From assembly GCA_963768415.1 (NCBI GenBank), contig CAVYHX010000033.1, forward strand, positions 1 through 64,000: a DNA stretch of 64,000 nt, read 5' to 3'. Of the stretch, positions 28,292 to 38,633 are shown piece after piece (the first letter of the stretch is position 1; every line of letters begins with the position of its first letter). A model generated the notes under the pieces. That model was not told where the DNA came from and did not search any database. It saw only the letters and a list, made by a program, of their open reading frames with translations. The DNA comes from CAVYHX01 sp963768415. Lineage in GTDB: Bacteria > Pseudomonadota > Gammaproteobacteria > UBA9214. Both the position numbers and the translations under genes were made by a program.

Positions 28292-29701
28292 CTACCCTGC
28301 CCAGGCCGGCATACGCTCGACGTCGATCCCGAAAACCGGCACCGCGATGAACCAGGTTGCGAGCGTGATCATGCCAATCGCAGCCAGATTGATGATGAAC
28401 CCCGTCGTGATCATATCCCGAATCTTCAGGTTGCCGGATGCGAAAACAATTGCATTCGGCGGGGTGGCAATCGGCATCATGAACGCCATCGATGCCGACA
28501 GCGTCACCGGTATCATCAGTAACAGCGGGTTGATATCTATCGCCCGCGCGACCGATGCGACCAGCGGCAGCAGCATCTCGGCCGTTGCTGTATTCGAGGT
28601 CACCTCGGTGAGAAAAACGACGCTGGCTGATACCCCCGCCACCAGTGCCATCGGATCCAGCGTCTGCATGTCGATAAACTGCTGACCAATGAATTTAGCC
28701 AGGCCACTGGCGGTAAACCCCATGGCCAGCGCGAATCCGCCGCCGAATAACAGCACGATATTCCAGGGCAGCCGGGCAATGACTTCATTATCTGCAATAC
28801 GCGTGTACTGCGACCTGTCCCGGGACGGGATGCTGAACAGCGCCAGGGCGGCGGCGACTGCAACGGTCCCGTCATTGACCAGCCCTGCGTTGGCAAACAG
28901 GTTCGACCAGCCCGGAATGACCAGCTCGCCGATGATGATGTCCGTGCGAAACATCCAGGCCAGTGCCGTGAGCGCAAACACCACCGCAACCACCTTCTCC
29001 TCATAATTCATTGGCTTGTCCTGCGCTGCGTGAATGTCATCGCTGGAAAACCGCAACGTGGAAAATCCCCTGCCGGTATAGCGCCAGGCAATCACCAGCC
29101 AGCAGCTAACGAGCAGCACGGCAGATAACGGTAACGCGAATATCAACCATTGGGCAAAGGTGATCTCGGGTGCCGCCGGAAAGGTAATCGCGAAAATACG
29201 CTGCATGGCCAGGTTGGGTGGCGTGCCTATCAGGGTGCTAACACCACCGATGGAGCAGGCATAGGCAATGCCCAGCATCATGGCGGTCAGCAGGCCCTGC
29301 CGGTGCCGCTCATCGAGCTGGTCGGCGGTGCGCGCGTAGACCGCCAGGCCGATGGGCAGCAGCATGGTGGCGGTTGCCGTGTTCGATATCCACATCGACA
29401 AGCCCGCGCTGGTCACCATAAAACCCAGCACCATGAAGCGCGCACTGCCATGGAACCAGCCGATTACACGCAGGGCGATGCGCGTATGCAGGTTCCAGCG
29501 CTGCATGGACAGTGCCAGCACAAAACCGCCGATGAACAGGAAGATGGTGGAATTCATGTAGACCGCGGCCACCTCCTTTCCGGACGAGATGCCGAGCGCG
29601 GGAAACAGCACCAGCGGCACCAGCGCGGTCGCCGCCAGCGGCAGCGCTTCAAAGATCCACCACACCACCATCAGGCCGGCCACCGCGGCCATATTGGCCA
29701 C
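28292..29701 (-). CDS. DASS/SLC13-family anion:sodium symporter
   Basis: 469 residues with about eleven helices and the family signatures SNTATATMLLPIG, GTPPNLAMQ and, in the second half, SNTATAEMLLPL and ATPPNAIVF, the paired SNT sites that bind sodium and substrate. Substrates are di- or tricarboxylates or sulfate. The GTG start at 29701 is unsatisfactory: the frame remains open to about 29,811 and encodes what looks like the true first helix (FGFFLGPVVFALLRFIPDF), but it has no ATG, GTG or TTG. A missing base, or an unusual start such as ATT, is likely. It partly overlaps the end of the DsbB-like gene if extended. Confidence 0.85.
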   Translation of the reverse strand: MANMAAVAGLMVVWWIFEALPLAATALVPLVLFPALGISSGKEVAAVYMNSTIFLFIGGFVLALSMQRWNLHTRIALRVIGWFHGSARFMVLGFMVTSAGLSMWISNTATATMLLPIGLAVYARTADQLDERHRQGLLTAMMLGIAYACSIGGVSTLIGTPPNLAMQRIFAITFPAAPEITFAQWLIFALPLSAVLLVSCWLVIAWRYTGRGFSTLRFSSDDIHAAQDKPMNYEEKVVAVVFALTALAWMFRTDIIIGELVIPGWSNLFANAGLVNDGTVAVAAALALFSIPSRDRSQYTRIADNEVIARLPWNIVLLFGGGFALAMGFTASGLAKFIGQQFIDMQTLDPMALVAGVSASVVFLTEVTSNTATAEMLLPLVASVARAIDINPLLLMIPVTLSASMAFMMPIATPPNAIVFASGNLKIRDMITTGFIINLAAIGMITLATWFIAVPVFGIDVERMPAWAG

Positions 29702-29786
29702 GCTTGCGGACGGAAAATCAGGTATAAACCGCAGCAGGGCAAATACGACCGGTCCCAGAAAGAAACCGAACTGTGAGGAATTGAAG

Positions 29787-30302
29787 CTAATCGGCGTGTC
29801 TCGCGAATGACGCAGCCATGATTACCAGGGCGGCCAACAGCAACACGCCGGACATGACCAGCAGGGCTTCCGCCATGGTAATGCCAAATAACAGCTCGGG
29901 TGTATATCCACAGGATGTTTCGACACGGAACACGGCTGGAAACCATTCATCCAGTGCAAGCCAGGCCGGCAGACCCAGGTCGAATCCGCAATCACCGTAC
30001 AAAAATCCGCGCTCGGTACCTAACAGTTGCCAGGAACGCTCCAGCAGTCCGGCGAAAATGACAATTGTCAGTAGCTGTGCAAGCCGGTAAAACCACGTAC
30101 GCCGCACCGCCAGCGCAAGCAGCGCCACCACGATCAGGCACAGCACCCAGAGCCGCACCTGGATACACAGGACGCAGGGATCCTCCTTGAATCCATGCTG
30201 GTAAAGTAGCGCGACAGCTTCCATGGACAGGCCCAGGGCCAGCAGTGCCGACCAGTACCATTTGTTTTCCACTACCCGTTTCAATCCGTAAAGCCAGCTC
30301 AT
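29787..30302 (-). CDS. dsbB: DsbB-family disulfide bond formation protein
   Basis: 171 residues with four transmembrane helices, a CVLC pair after helix 1 (Cys43/Cys46), and a second pair in the large periplasmic loop (GDCGFDLGLPAW and ETSCGYTPE). Both cysteine pairs and the loop sequence match DsbB, which reoxidises DsbA and passes electrons to quinone. Full length, upstream of the DASS gene on the same strand. Confidence 0.9.
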   Translation of the reverse strand: MSWLYGLKRVVENKWYWSALLALGLSMEAVALLYQHGFKEDPCVLCIQVRLWVLCLIVVALLALAVRRTWFYRLAQLLTIVIFAGLLERSWQLLGTERGFLYGDCGFDLGLPAWLALDEWFPAVFRVETSCGYTPELLFGITMAEALLVMSGVLLLAALVIMAASFARHAD

Positions 30303-30356
30303 TTTGTCAACCCTTGTCAGTTCCCGCCGTCATTGTTGAGATGATTGTTACCGGCA

Positions 30357-31719
30357 TTACGGCCAGATACCCCGCATCAGTGTCGCACCGGCGACCCGTT
30401 CGATTGCCGCAACCAGGGCAACGGTGCGCAAATCCAGTGACAGCGCGGACCCATCCGTGCATGGCGTCTCGGCACCCGGCAGCTCCGTACCAACCACAAA
30501 AGACTGCCAGCGGGAAAATACCGTATCAACCGATTTGTAGATCTTGTGTTTCAGCTTCTCATTGATCTCATCGAGATCCCACTGTTCATTGGCATGATTT
30601 TGCACCCACTCGAAATAGCTGACAGTGACGCCCCCGGCATTGGCGAGGATATCCGGCAACACATGGATGCCCCGCTGCAGCAGAATATCATCCGCCGCCG
30701 GCGTGGTGGGATTGTTGGCCGCCTCCACCACCAGCCGGGCCTTGATGCCCGCAGCATTATCGCCGCGAATCTGGTTACCGATCGCGGCCGGCACGAGAAT
30801 ATCGCAGTCAACATGCAGCAATTCGTCATTGGTGATGGTCAGGGTATCGGGCATACCGACAACCCTGCCGTTCTCCTGCTTGAATTTCAGGACGTCATCC
30901 GGATCCAATCCCCTGTTCGCTGTATATGCCCCCCTGGCTGTCACTCACCGCGACGATGCGTGCGCCGCGGCGGAAATATTCCTGCGCGGCGACCGAGCCA
31001 ACATTGCCAAACCCCTGAATGGCGATTCTTGCTCCGGCAATTTCCTGCTGCTCGGGTATCAGGGCCTTGGTCAGAAACCGCTCCGTCGCGAAGACACAGC
31101 CCAGCCCGGTCGCCTCGACCCGACCCAGTGATCCACCCAGATCGATGGGTTTCCCGGTGACCACCGGGCGGTTGTTCATGCCGTGATGTAACCAGTCATA
31201 GGTATCGTACATCCAGGCCATGGTCTGTTCGCTGGTATACAGGTCGGGCGCGGGTATATCGGTATTCGGGCCGATGACATCGACCAGTTCGGCGGTGAAA
31301 CGCCGGGTAATACGCCGCAATTCCGCCTGACTGAGTTCCTTCGGGTTACAGATGACACCACCCTTGGCGCCGCCGAACGGTATATTCACCAGCGCACATT
31401 TCCACGTCATCAGGGTAGCCAGCGACGTCACTTCTTCCAGGCTGACATCGGGATGATACCGGATCCCGCCCTTGCCCGGTCCGAAGACGCGGTTATGCAC
31501 GACACGAAAACACCGGAACGATTGCACCGATCCATCATCCAGTTCAACCGGGAAATTTATTATTACAGCGCGTTTCGGTTGCTTCAGAAAGTCGAACAGG
31601 CCAGCCTTCATACCCTTGATGCAGGCAGCCGCCCTGTCGAACTGCTGCTGGCTGATAACTACCGGATCAAGATTCTCCTCACCCGGATCGGATGCGACAT
31701 CCTGTGGCGACTCTGTCAT
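30357..31719 (-). pseudogene. gdhA: Glu/Leu/Phe/Val dehydrogenase, one frameshift
   Basis: Two frames join near 30,925: the first gives KGGIRYHPDVSLEEVTSLA, NIPFGGAKGGV and the NAD(P)-binding GFGNVGSVAAQEYF; the second gives EAANNPTTPAADDIL, ILANAGGVTVSYFEW and LDLRTVALVAAIERVA. About 454 residues in total, typical for glutamate dehydrogenase. All catalytic segments are present. The gap is a single-base break in an otherwise normal enzyme. Cofactor (NAD or NADP) is not assigned. Confidence 0.88.
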
Positions 31720-31838
31720 GATTTTACCTGTGAAGTTGGTGAAACGAGCCTGTCGTAGGGCTCAGTATGCACAATAACCGGCGGTCATGGAAACGCCACG
31801 GCACACGCATATCAATCACACCCGGTTCCCGTACTGCG

Positions 31839-34701
31839 CTATATGAACAGCTTCCCGTATTCCAGTTCCGGTTCGCCGCAATGGGCCAGGATGTGACTGC
31901 GTGCAGCATCACGCAGTTCCACGGCAACCGCCCAGGGACTCGTCGCTGCTTGTGCTCCAACGCGATCCGGATAGACCGGCTTGCCGATCGTGACCGTAAT
32001 GGCGCCACGACGCGGGAACCAGGAATCTGACCGTAATATGGAACGGGTACCGCGGATGGCAATGGGCACCACCGGCACCTGCGCCTCTGCGGCGGCCACG
32101 AAGGCACCCATATGGAAGGGCTGCAGGCCCGTTACCCGGGTAAAGGTCCCTTCGGGGAAAAACAACAGCGACTGGCCACGCTGCGCCAGGCCAACCAGGC
32201 GCCGCGCATCGACGATCCCCTGCTGCTGATCAAAGCGCTCGACAAACTCTGCCTGGATGCGCCGTAAAAACAACCGGGGAACCGAGCGCTGCCGCAGTTC
32301 CGCCTTCGCCACGAAACTGAACTGGCGGTCGAACGCCGCCATCAGTACAGGACCATCCAGATAACTGGCGTGATTGACGACAAATACACACGGCTGGTCG
32401 TGCGGCGGCAACTGGTCCAGGCCCTGGACCTTGAGTGGTGTACCGGTGACCCATGCCAGCGTGCGTCCGGCGGCGCGCATCGCAAGCCGGCGCCCGGCCG
32501 GGTATGGCAGCAAGACCACCAGCAGCCAGGTTAGCGGAGCGATCAACCAGAACAGCGCCCGTGCGTACAGCCCGAACAGGCTTGCGGACAAGGTCTGGCG
32601 GGTACGCCGCAGGAGCGGCCGCAAACTCGCCAGTGACAACCTCGCAAGCTGCCAGAAAACCGGTTGCTGTGACTTGCCGATCCGCCCGCTTTCGTAGCGT
32701 TCACTGCTTGCCGCACGCCGGATCTTGCCGCTGGAGGTCTTGAGGATCGTACCCGGCGGCGCCAGGACCACGGCATCGGGTGGCGCCTCGACCAGATCGG
32801 TGGCAATCGCGTTGATCCTGGTCCGCAGTTGTTCCAGCTCCCCGGAATCTTGCACCCGGGTTTCCGCCATGACCACCAGGCGTTCCGTGCCCGAGCCGGG
32901 ATCGTTACTGGCAAAGGCCGCCACCCGCCCCTTGCGTATCCCCGGGATATTACCCACGGCCTCCTCCAGTTCTTCCGGATAAATATTACGCCCGGCGCGG
33001 ATGATGACGTCCTTGCTGCGCCCGGTTATATACAAGTCGCCGCCGGCCATATAGGCCAGGTCACCGGAATCCAGCCAGTCACCGTTGAACAGTCGGGCCG
33101 TCTGCTCCGGATTGCGGAAATAGCCGCTGGTAGTGGACGGACCGCGAAACTGGACCCGCCCTTCCTGGCGCTCCGGGAGTTCCCTGCCGGCCGGATCAAC
33201 AATGCGTATCTGATGACCGGGCAGCGCCTGGCCACAGGCCACGAAGCGCAACGCATTGGCATCCGCAGCCGCCGCAGGAATGGCCCGGCCGGAACGCATA
33301 AAGGGTTCCCGCTGGAGCCGGTCGATGCGCATGCCGCTGCCGGGACTGGGGAAGGCCAGCCCGACGGAACACTCCGCCAGACCATAGACCGGCATGAGCG
33401 CTTGCTCGCGCAATCCGCATTTACTGAAACGCGCATGGAATTGCAACATGGTGTCAGGGCTGACAGCCTCGGCGCCGTTCAGGGCGGCACGCCAGGAGCC
33501 GAGATCGAGACCGGCGCAATCAGGTTCCTCGATGCGCCGCAGGCACAGCTCGTAACCGAAGTTGGGCGCCGCTGACAGCGTGCCGCCATAGCGGTGGATG
33601 GCCTCCAACCAGCGCCGGGGACGCGCGAGAAACGCCAGCGGTGACATCACCACCAGCAAGGCTGCATAGTAAAGACTGCCCAGCCAGGTCCCGATCAGTC
33701 CCATGTCATGATAAAGCGGTAACCAGCTGACAAATACATCGGAGCTGTCGACCTGTAGCGCCGTCCCCATGGCCCGGATATTGGCCAGTAGATTGGCATG
33801 CGTCAGTATCACGCCTTTGGGATTGCCGGTACTGCCGGAGGTATATTGCAGAAAGGCGATATCCTGCGCCCCGCGCGCCGGCATGATCAATGCGTCCATA
33901 TCTTGCAAGAGTTCTTCCGGAGTCGCAATAGCTGCGCAGTGTCGGCACCTGCGATTTGAGCAGCTGCGCGACGTGTTTCGCTTCCTGAACGGTCACCAGC
34001 AGGGTGGCGCGGCAATTGGATAATATGCCGGCATGACGGCGCAGATGCTCCCCGATCTGGGTGCGCCGTACCGGCGGGTAGACGGGAACCGGGATGCCCC
34101 CGGCCAGCAGGACCCCGAAAAAGCTGAAGAAGTATTCCTTGCCGGTCGGCAACATGATGGCGACGCATTCGCCGGGCTGTAAACCATGCTGCTGCAAACC
34201 GGCACCCAGCGCCGCTGCGCCATCCCGGAGCTGCCGGTACGTGAGGGTATCGCCCTCCTTCGCATCACTGTAAAAGACAATATGGACCCGGTCCGGATGG
34301 CTCTGCACATGCCATTGCAGTACATCAACCAGTGTCGTCGCGCTCTGCGGCGCAGCTTCTGCGCTGCCCAGGGTCAATTCGCCCGGAGCGGGCAACTCGA
34401 CGGGCTGGCTTGCAACGCCTGCGCCCTGCACGGCGCGTAATAAATCGCGTGGCGTTTCCGCGTCACTGAATACCCGTTCCGGCAGCGTGATGGCGAAGCG
34501 CTTTTCGATACGGCCCAGCAGCTCCATGCGTGCCAGGCTGTCCAGCCCGAGGTCATGCGCCAGTGCACTGTCGAGTGTGACCGTGGGGTGCGCATGGCCC
34601 GGACGGGCTTCGGCAGTCAGCTCCCGGACGACCGTGAGCAGCATGCCGGGTGCATCCATGATATCACCCGGGTTATCCTCACTTGCTTGCCGGCTCATCA
34701 T
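31839..34701 (-). pseudogene. ACP, acyl-AMP ligase and PlsC acyltransferase fusion, one frameshift
   Basis: Three modules on one chain of about 954 residues. An acyl-carrier domain holds the phosphopantetheine serine in GLDSLARMELLGRIE (Ser near residue 55). An AMP-forming ligase follows, with LQYTSGSTGNPKGV, VYGLAECSVGLAF, DSGDLAYM and SSGKIRR, closest in style to fatty-acyl-AMP ligases. A PlsC-type acyltransferase with NHASYLDGP and FFPEGTF follows a membrane segment (FWLIAPLTWLLVVLLPYPAG). The frame breaks near 33,925. The layout suggests an acyl group is activated, loaded on the built-in carrier and moved to a lipid acceptor. Acceptor and acyl chain are unknown. Confidence 0.85.
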
Positions 34702-34871
34702 CGCCCCTTGCGTGACCCAATGGAACCAGTACAGGCTGATCGTAACACACGCGCGGAATACCCCGTGCGCACTTTGCGGCGCATGCGCTTACAATGAGGT
34801 GTCAGGGTGCCACTGCGGCTCGCCGGCACTCAATGACAATCAAGCCCTGTCAGGTTCCCGGGAGGCGCGCA

Positions 34872-35735
34872 GTGCGGCCATTCCTGCATCGACACATTGC
34901 CATGGTTATTCTGGTGTGCGCCTGCCACTATGGCACCCCGTGTCACGCCGAACCCGGGAAATCAGGCCTGGAAGATGCTATCTGCGGAGTCAAGGAAGCG
35001 TTCGTCTTCTGGCTGTGGAACTCTGCCGCCGGAGCGGCGGACTCCGCGCGTGTTGAGTGGATTCCCGATATTGAAGATGTCGCCATTACCAGTACAGATG
35101 GCCGTGTCCTGCGCGGCTACAAACTCAGGGCAACGCATTCCGGGGACGGGGAGCGACCCGCCAGGGGCTACTTGCTGGTTGCCCAGGGAAATGCCATGCT
35201 GGCCGATCAGATCATCGCGCGTTTCGACCGCTTCGCTGACCAGGGATATGACGTCTATATTTTCGATTACCGTGGCTATGGCAGATCAGAGGGCAAGCGC
35301 CGGCTGAAGGCAATACTGCACGACTACCGGGTGATTATTGAACACCTCGACCGGCAATCCTATCGCGAGCGGGCATTCTATGGCATGTCATTCGGCGGGA
35401 TTGTGCTGCTGAATGCGCTGCGTAACCAGTCGGGAGCAATGTCCATTGTGATCGACTCGACCCCCGGCACCTTATCGGATTATGGATGCCCCGCCGAGCA
35501 CGACCCAGTCGCCAATTTACCCCGGGATACTGGAAGGCTCCTGGTCATGGCCGGCGCCGGCGATCGGGTCGTCAAACCGAAGGCAAGCCGGGCACTGCTT
35601 GATGCGGCAGAAAGCCAAGGCGCCGCGGTGTTGCGGGATCCGGAACTGGGTCATCCCTTCATGGATCGTCAAACCGAGCGCCGCATGAAAATCGTGAGCA
35701 GGTTCCTGACAGGCAAGGGCAACTGGCATGAGTGA
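34872..35735 (+). CDS. exported alpha/beta hydrolase
   Basis: About 287 residues with a signal peptide (RPFLHRHIAMVILVCACHYG..HA) and an alpha/beta-hydrolase core: YIFDYRGYGRSEGK, nucleophile elbow GMSFGG, acid MAGAGDRVV and a C-terminal His in ELGHPF. The GTG at 34872 is chosen because GGGAGG lies six bases upstream; ATGs at 34794 and 34833 in the same frame lack such a site. It sits 15 bases before the phospholipase D gene. Substrate unknown; lipid or ester hydrolysis fits the neighbour. Confidence 0.8.
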   Translation: MRPFLHRHIAMVILVCACHYGTPCHAEPGKSGLEDAICGVKEAFVFWLWNSAAGAADSARVEWIPDIEDVAITSTDGRVLRGYKLRATHSGDGERPARGYLLVAQGNAMLADQIIARFDRFADQGYDVYIFDYRGYGRSEGKRRLKAILHDYRVIIEHLDRQSYRERAFYGMSFGGIVLLNALRNQSGAMSIVIDSTPGTLSDYGCPAEHDPVANLPRDTGRLLVMAGAGDRVVKPKASRALLDAAESQGAAVLRDPELGHPFMDRQTERRMKIVSRFLTGKGNWHE

Positions 35736-35750
35736 GTATGCCTGGCGGTT

Positions 35751-36962
35751 ATGGCAGGTAACCTGAGCACATCCCGGGATTACCGTTTCCCGCAGCGGGA
35801 AGGCAACCGTTTCGAAATCCTGATCGACAGCGCGGCATTCTTTCCACGTATGCTCACGGCCATCGACTCGGCCCGGCAGTATATATTGCTGGAGATATAC
35901 CTGATTGCATCCGGCGTCGTCGCGGACCGCTTTATTGGTGCCCTGCTGGCGGCGGCAAAGCGCGGGGTTCGCATCTACCTGCTGTTCGATGATTATGGCG
36001 CCATCGGGTTGCAGCGGCGCGATCGCGACCGGCTGGTACACCGGAACATTCAAATGGTGTATTACAACCCGCTGGCCTCGCACAGCACTTTGTACAACCT
36101 GTACAGGATCTTCTGGCAGCGGACCCCGCGCAGCCTGTATCGTGATCATCGCAAATTGTTGCTGGTCGACGGCAAACTTGCCTATACAGGCGGCACCGCG
36201 ATCACCGACGCGGTTGACGCACCCCGCCAACCCGAAATGCGCTGGCGCGAGACCATGCTCGAGATTCAGGGAGCGGTGCTCGGTGACTGGCAAGAGCTCT
36301 TCACGGAAAGCTGGAATAAATATGCCGCCGAGCCATTGACGCTGCCGGTCGTGACACCACTGACTGTTTCCAATGGCCAGCCAGGCCGGCTGACTGTCAA
36401 CGAGGCCCGCCGCCGGATGGGTATGCAGCGCTCGCTGCTCGGGCACATGCAACGCGCCAGACAACGCATCTGGTTTGCGACCGCGTATTTTATCCCTCCC
36501 TGGAGTATCCGCAGAAAACTCAGGCGCGCCGCCCGGGCCGGGGTCGATGTCCGCCTGCTGCTGCCCGGCCCCGTTACCGACCACCCGGGCGCGCGCCATG
36601 CCAGTCACCGTTACTATGGCCGACTGCTGAAGAACGGGATCCGCATCTACGAATACATACCGCGTTTCTTCCACGCCAAGACGGTACTCTGCGACAACTG
36701 GGTGACCATCGGCTCCAGTAATTACGATCGCTGGAACCTGCAATGGAACCTGGAGGCCAACCAGGAGATCGACGATCCAGACACGGCCGCAACGGTCGCT
36801 GACATATTCAGGGATGATTTCGCCAACAGCCGCGAATACAGCTACAGCGAATGGCAACAGCGCAGCTGGCACATGCGCGCACTTGAATGGTTCTGGCGAC
36901 GAGCGGAGTTACTGTCAATGAAAATCAGGCAGCGGCGGAAGCCCTGGAACAGGAAAAAATAA
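35751..36962 (+). CDS. phospholipase D / cardiolipin synthase-like protein
   Basis: 403 residues with two HKD motifs: DHRKLLLVDG and FFHAKTVLCDNWVTIGSSNYD (each H-x-K-x4-D), the active site of the PLD superfamily. It lacks the two N-terminal transmembrane helices of ClsA, so it resembles ClsB-type enzymes. A cardiolipin or related phosphatidyl transferase role is likely. It follows the alpha/beta hydrolase gene with 15 bases between, probably as an operon. Confidence 0.9.
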   Translation: MAGNLSTSRDYRFPQREGNRFEILIDSAAFFPRMLTAIDSARQYILLEIYLIASGVVADRFIGALLAAAKRGVRIYLLFDDYGAIGLQRRDRDRLVHRNIQMVYYNPLASHSTLYNLYRIFWQRTPRSLYRDHRKLLLVDGKLAYTGGTAITDAVDAPRQPEMRWRETMLEIQGAVLGDWQELFTESWNKYAAEPLTLPVVTPLTVSNGQPGRLTVNEARRRMGMQRSLLGHMQRARQRIWFATAYFIPPWSIRRKLRRAARAGVDVRLLLPGPVTDHPGARHASHRYYGRLLKNGIRIYEYIPRFFHAKTVLCDNWVTIGSSNYDRWNLQWNLEANQEIDDPDTAATVADIFRDDFANSREYSYSEWQQRSWHMRALEWFWRRAELLSMKIRQRRKPWNRKK

Positions 36963-37059
36963 AACTCACCTGGTGGCCTGGTGTACAGAATAGATTCTAT
37001 TGTCGGGCACGGTACCTTTGTCGCCTAACCTGTGCATCAGCATGTTTCGTAGAACCACC

Positions 37060-37212
37060 TGCAGGAGCGCCGTCCTCGGCGCGATTGTCAGGGAACCCCA
37101 TCGCGGCCGGGAGGCCGCTCCCACAGGCGGTCATAAAAGCCACTGTAGGAGCGCCGTCCTTCGGCGCGATTGTCAGGGAACCCCCATCGCGGCCGGGAGG
37201 CCGCTCCTACAG
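37060..37212. repeat. two tandem copies of an 85-bp-period palindromic repeat
   Basis: Copies at about 37,060-37,125 and 37,144-37,211 share GGAGCGCCGTCC, GGCGCGATTGTCAGGGAACC and TCGCGGCCGGGAGGCCGCTCC. Outer arms (TGTAGGAGCG...CGCTCCTACAG) pair imperfectly, as in Pseudomonas-type REPs. Non-coding; the 36,963-37,264 interval contains nothing else recognised. Confidence 0.8.
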
Positions 37213-37264
37213 ATGGTACATTTTTTGCCGGGACATTTTACATGCCGAATCGGTATGGAAAGGC

Positions 37265-38527
37265 TCAAACCGCGCTGTTCCAGTGCAACACGAGCCGCCG
37301 GTCCTCATCGAGTGTTACGCGGGTACCGAACCGCTTGCTTTCCCGGTTGAGCACGTCCACCAGCCATTCCGCCTCGTCCTGCGAGGCGCGGTTGATGCGC
37401 AGGTTCTTCAGCCGGGTCGGCGTCATTGTGAAGCCAAGCAGGCATCCGCTTGCCGGATCCAGGCACGGGAAGTACATCAAACCGAGATCGTCGCGGTAAT
37501 TCTCATGGCCGGGTATGCCTTCATAGTCCGTAAGAAAGTCGCCGCAACCGTAGAGGACCGGCCGGCCGTGATAGACCTCGATCCCCTTGACATGATGGGA
37601 GGAGTGACCATGGACCACGTCGACACCTGCCACATCGATCAGGGCATGGGCGAAGTCACGCTGCGCAGGCGGCACCGTATAACCCCAGTTACCACCCCAG
37701 TGGATCGAGACGACTACGATATCACCCGTGCGCTTCACCCGCCGCACCTGATCGGTCAGCATACTGACCGTCGCCTGCGAGAGATCAGGCAACAGGTTCA
37801 CACCAGGCCGCTGCGCCGACGCCAGCCAGTCCCTGTCGATGCCACTGGTCCCGGTCCCGCAGGCGAACACCACCACCCGGCCCTTGCCTGCCACTCTTAT
37901 CAGCGCCGGGGCGCAGGCCTGCTCGTGTTCGCGCCCCGCACCCGCATGCCGGATGCCCGCCGCGTCCAGTGTCGCCAATGTCTCCGCCAGCCCGGCAACG
38001 CCCCAGTCAAGCACATGGTTGTTGGCCAGTACGCAGCAATCCACACCCGCCGCTTCCAGGCAACCGATATTCGCCGGGTGCATGCGATAGTTGATTCCCT
38101 TGGGCAGATAGTCGTCGCTGGCGGTGACGGCGGTCTCCAGGTTGATGATGCGCACGTCGGGACGCAGCCGCGCCAGCTCCGGTAATGCAGCGCCCCACGG
38201 ATAGGCAAAGTCAACCGGCGTGGCGACCGGTCCGTTCCTGTGCTCGGCCAGCTTGACGTAGTAGCGGGCATTCCGCACATAACTCTCGTAGAGCTGCGGC
38301 TTACCGGGATGTGGCAGGATCTGATCGATGCCACGCCCCGTCATCACGTCACCGCACAGAAACAGGCTCAGCGCCGGGTTGCTGCACCCGGCATGGCTGT
38401 CATTCACCACGCTTTGCACGGCACGTACCCGCTGCGCCCCGGTGATTGAGTACAGTGCCGCCGCGGCGCCCAAACGCAGGAACCACCGTCTGCCGTGTAT
38501 CGGGTTATAGATGTGGTCTGCACACAA
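37265..38527 (-). CDS. CapA family protein (poly-gamma-glutamate synthesis type)
   Basis: 420 residues with a twin-arginine-like leader (GRRWFLRLGAAAALYS) and a CapA metallophosphoesterase-like domain: SLFLCGDVMTGRGID, RIINLETAVTASDD, LANNHVLDWG, SIHWGGNWG and VHGHSSHHVKGIEVY. These motifs are characteristic. CapA proteins take part in capsule polymer release, but many bacterial homologues have other, unknown roles. No capBC genes are nearby. Single gene in its orientation. Confidence 0.88.
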   Translation of the reverse strand: MCADHIYNPIHGRRWFLRLGAAAALYSITGAQRVRAVQSVVNDSHAGCSNPALSLFLCGDVMTGRGIDQILPHPGKPQLYESYVRNARYYVKLAEHRNGPVATPVDFAYPWGAALPELARLRPDVRIINLETAVTASDDYLPKGINYRMHPANIGCLEAAGVDCCVLANNHVLDWGVAGLAETLATLDAAGIRHAGAGREHEQACAPALIRVAGKGRVVVFACGTGTSGIDRDWLASAQRPGVNLLPDLSQATVSMLTDQVRRVKRTGDIVVVSIHWGGNWGYTVPPAQRDFAHALIDVAGVDVVHGHSSHHVKGIEVYHGRPVLYGCGDFLTDYEGIPGHENYRDDLGLMYFPCLDPASGCLLGFTMTPTRLKNLRINRASQDEAEWLVDVLNRESKRFGTRVTLDEDRRLVLHWNSAV

Positions 38528-38633
38528 TGGGGCGGGTTACGAATCGCATGGTCCTGAGGACAAGTCTAGCCTGCCGCGCCGGCCCGTGCCGCGACCGGTG
38601 GTATGGCATCCTGAATTAACAGGTCACCGGCCC

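Noticed and set aside
37265..38527. Capsule biosynthesis locus
   Set aside because: Only capA-like sequence is present; no capB, capC or glycan genes are adjacent.
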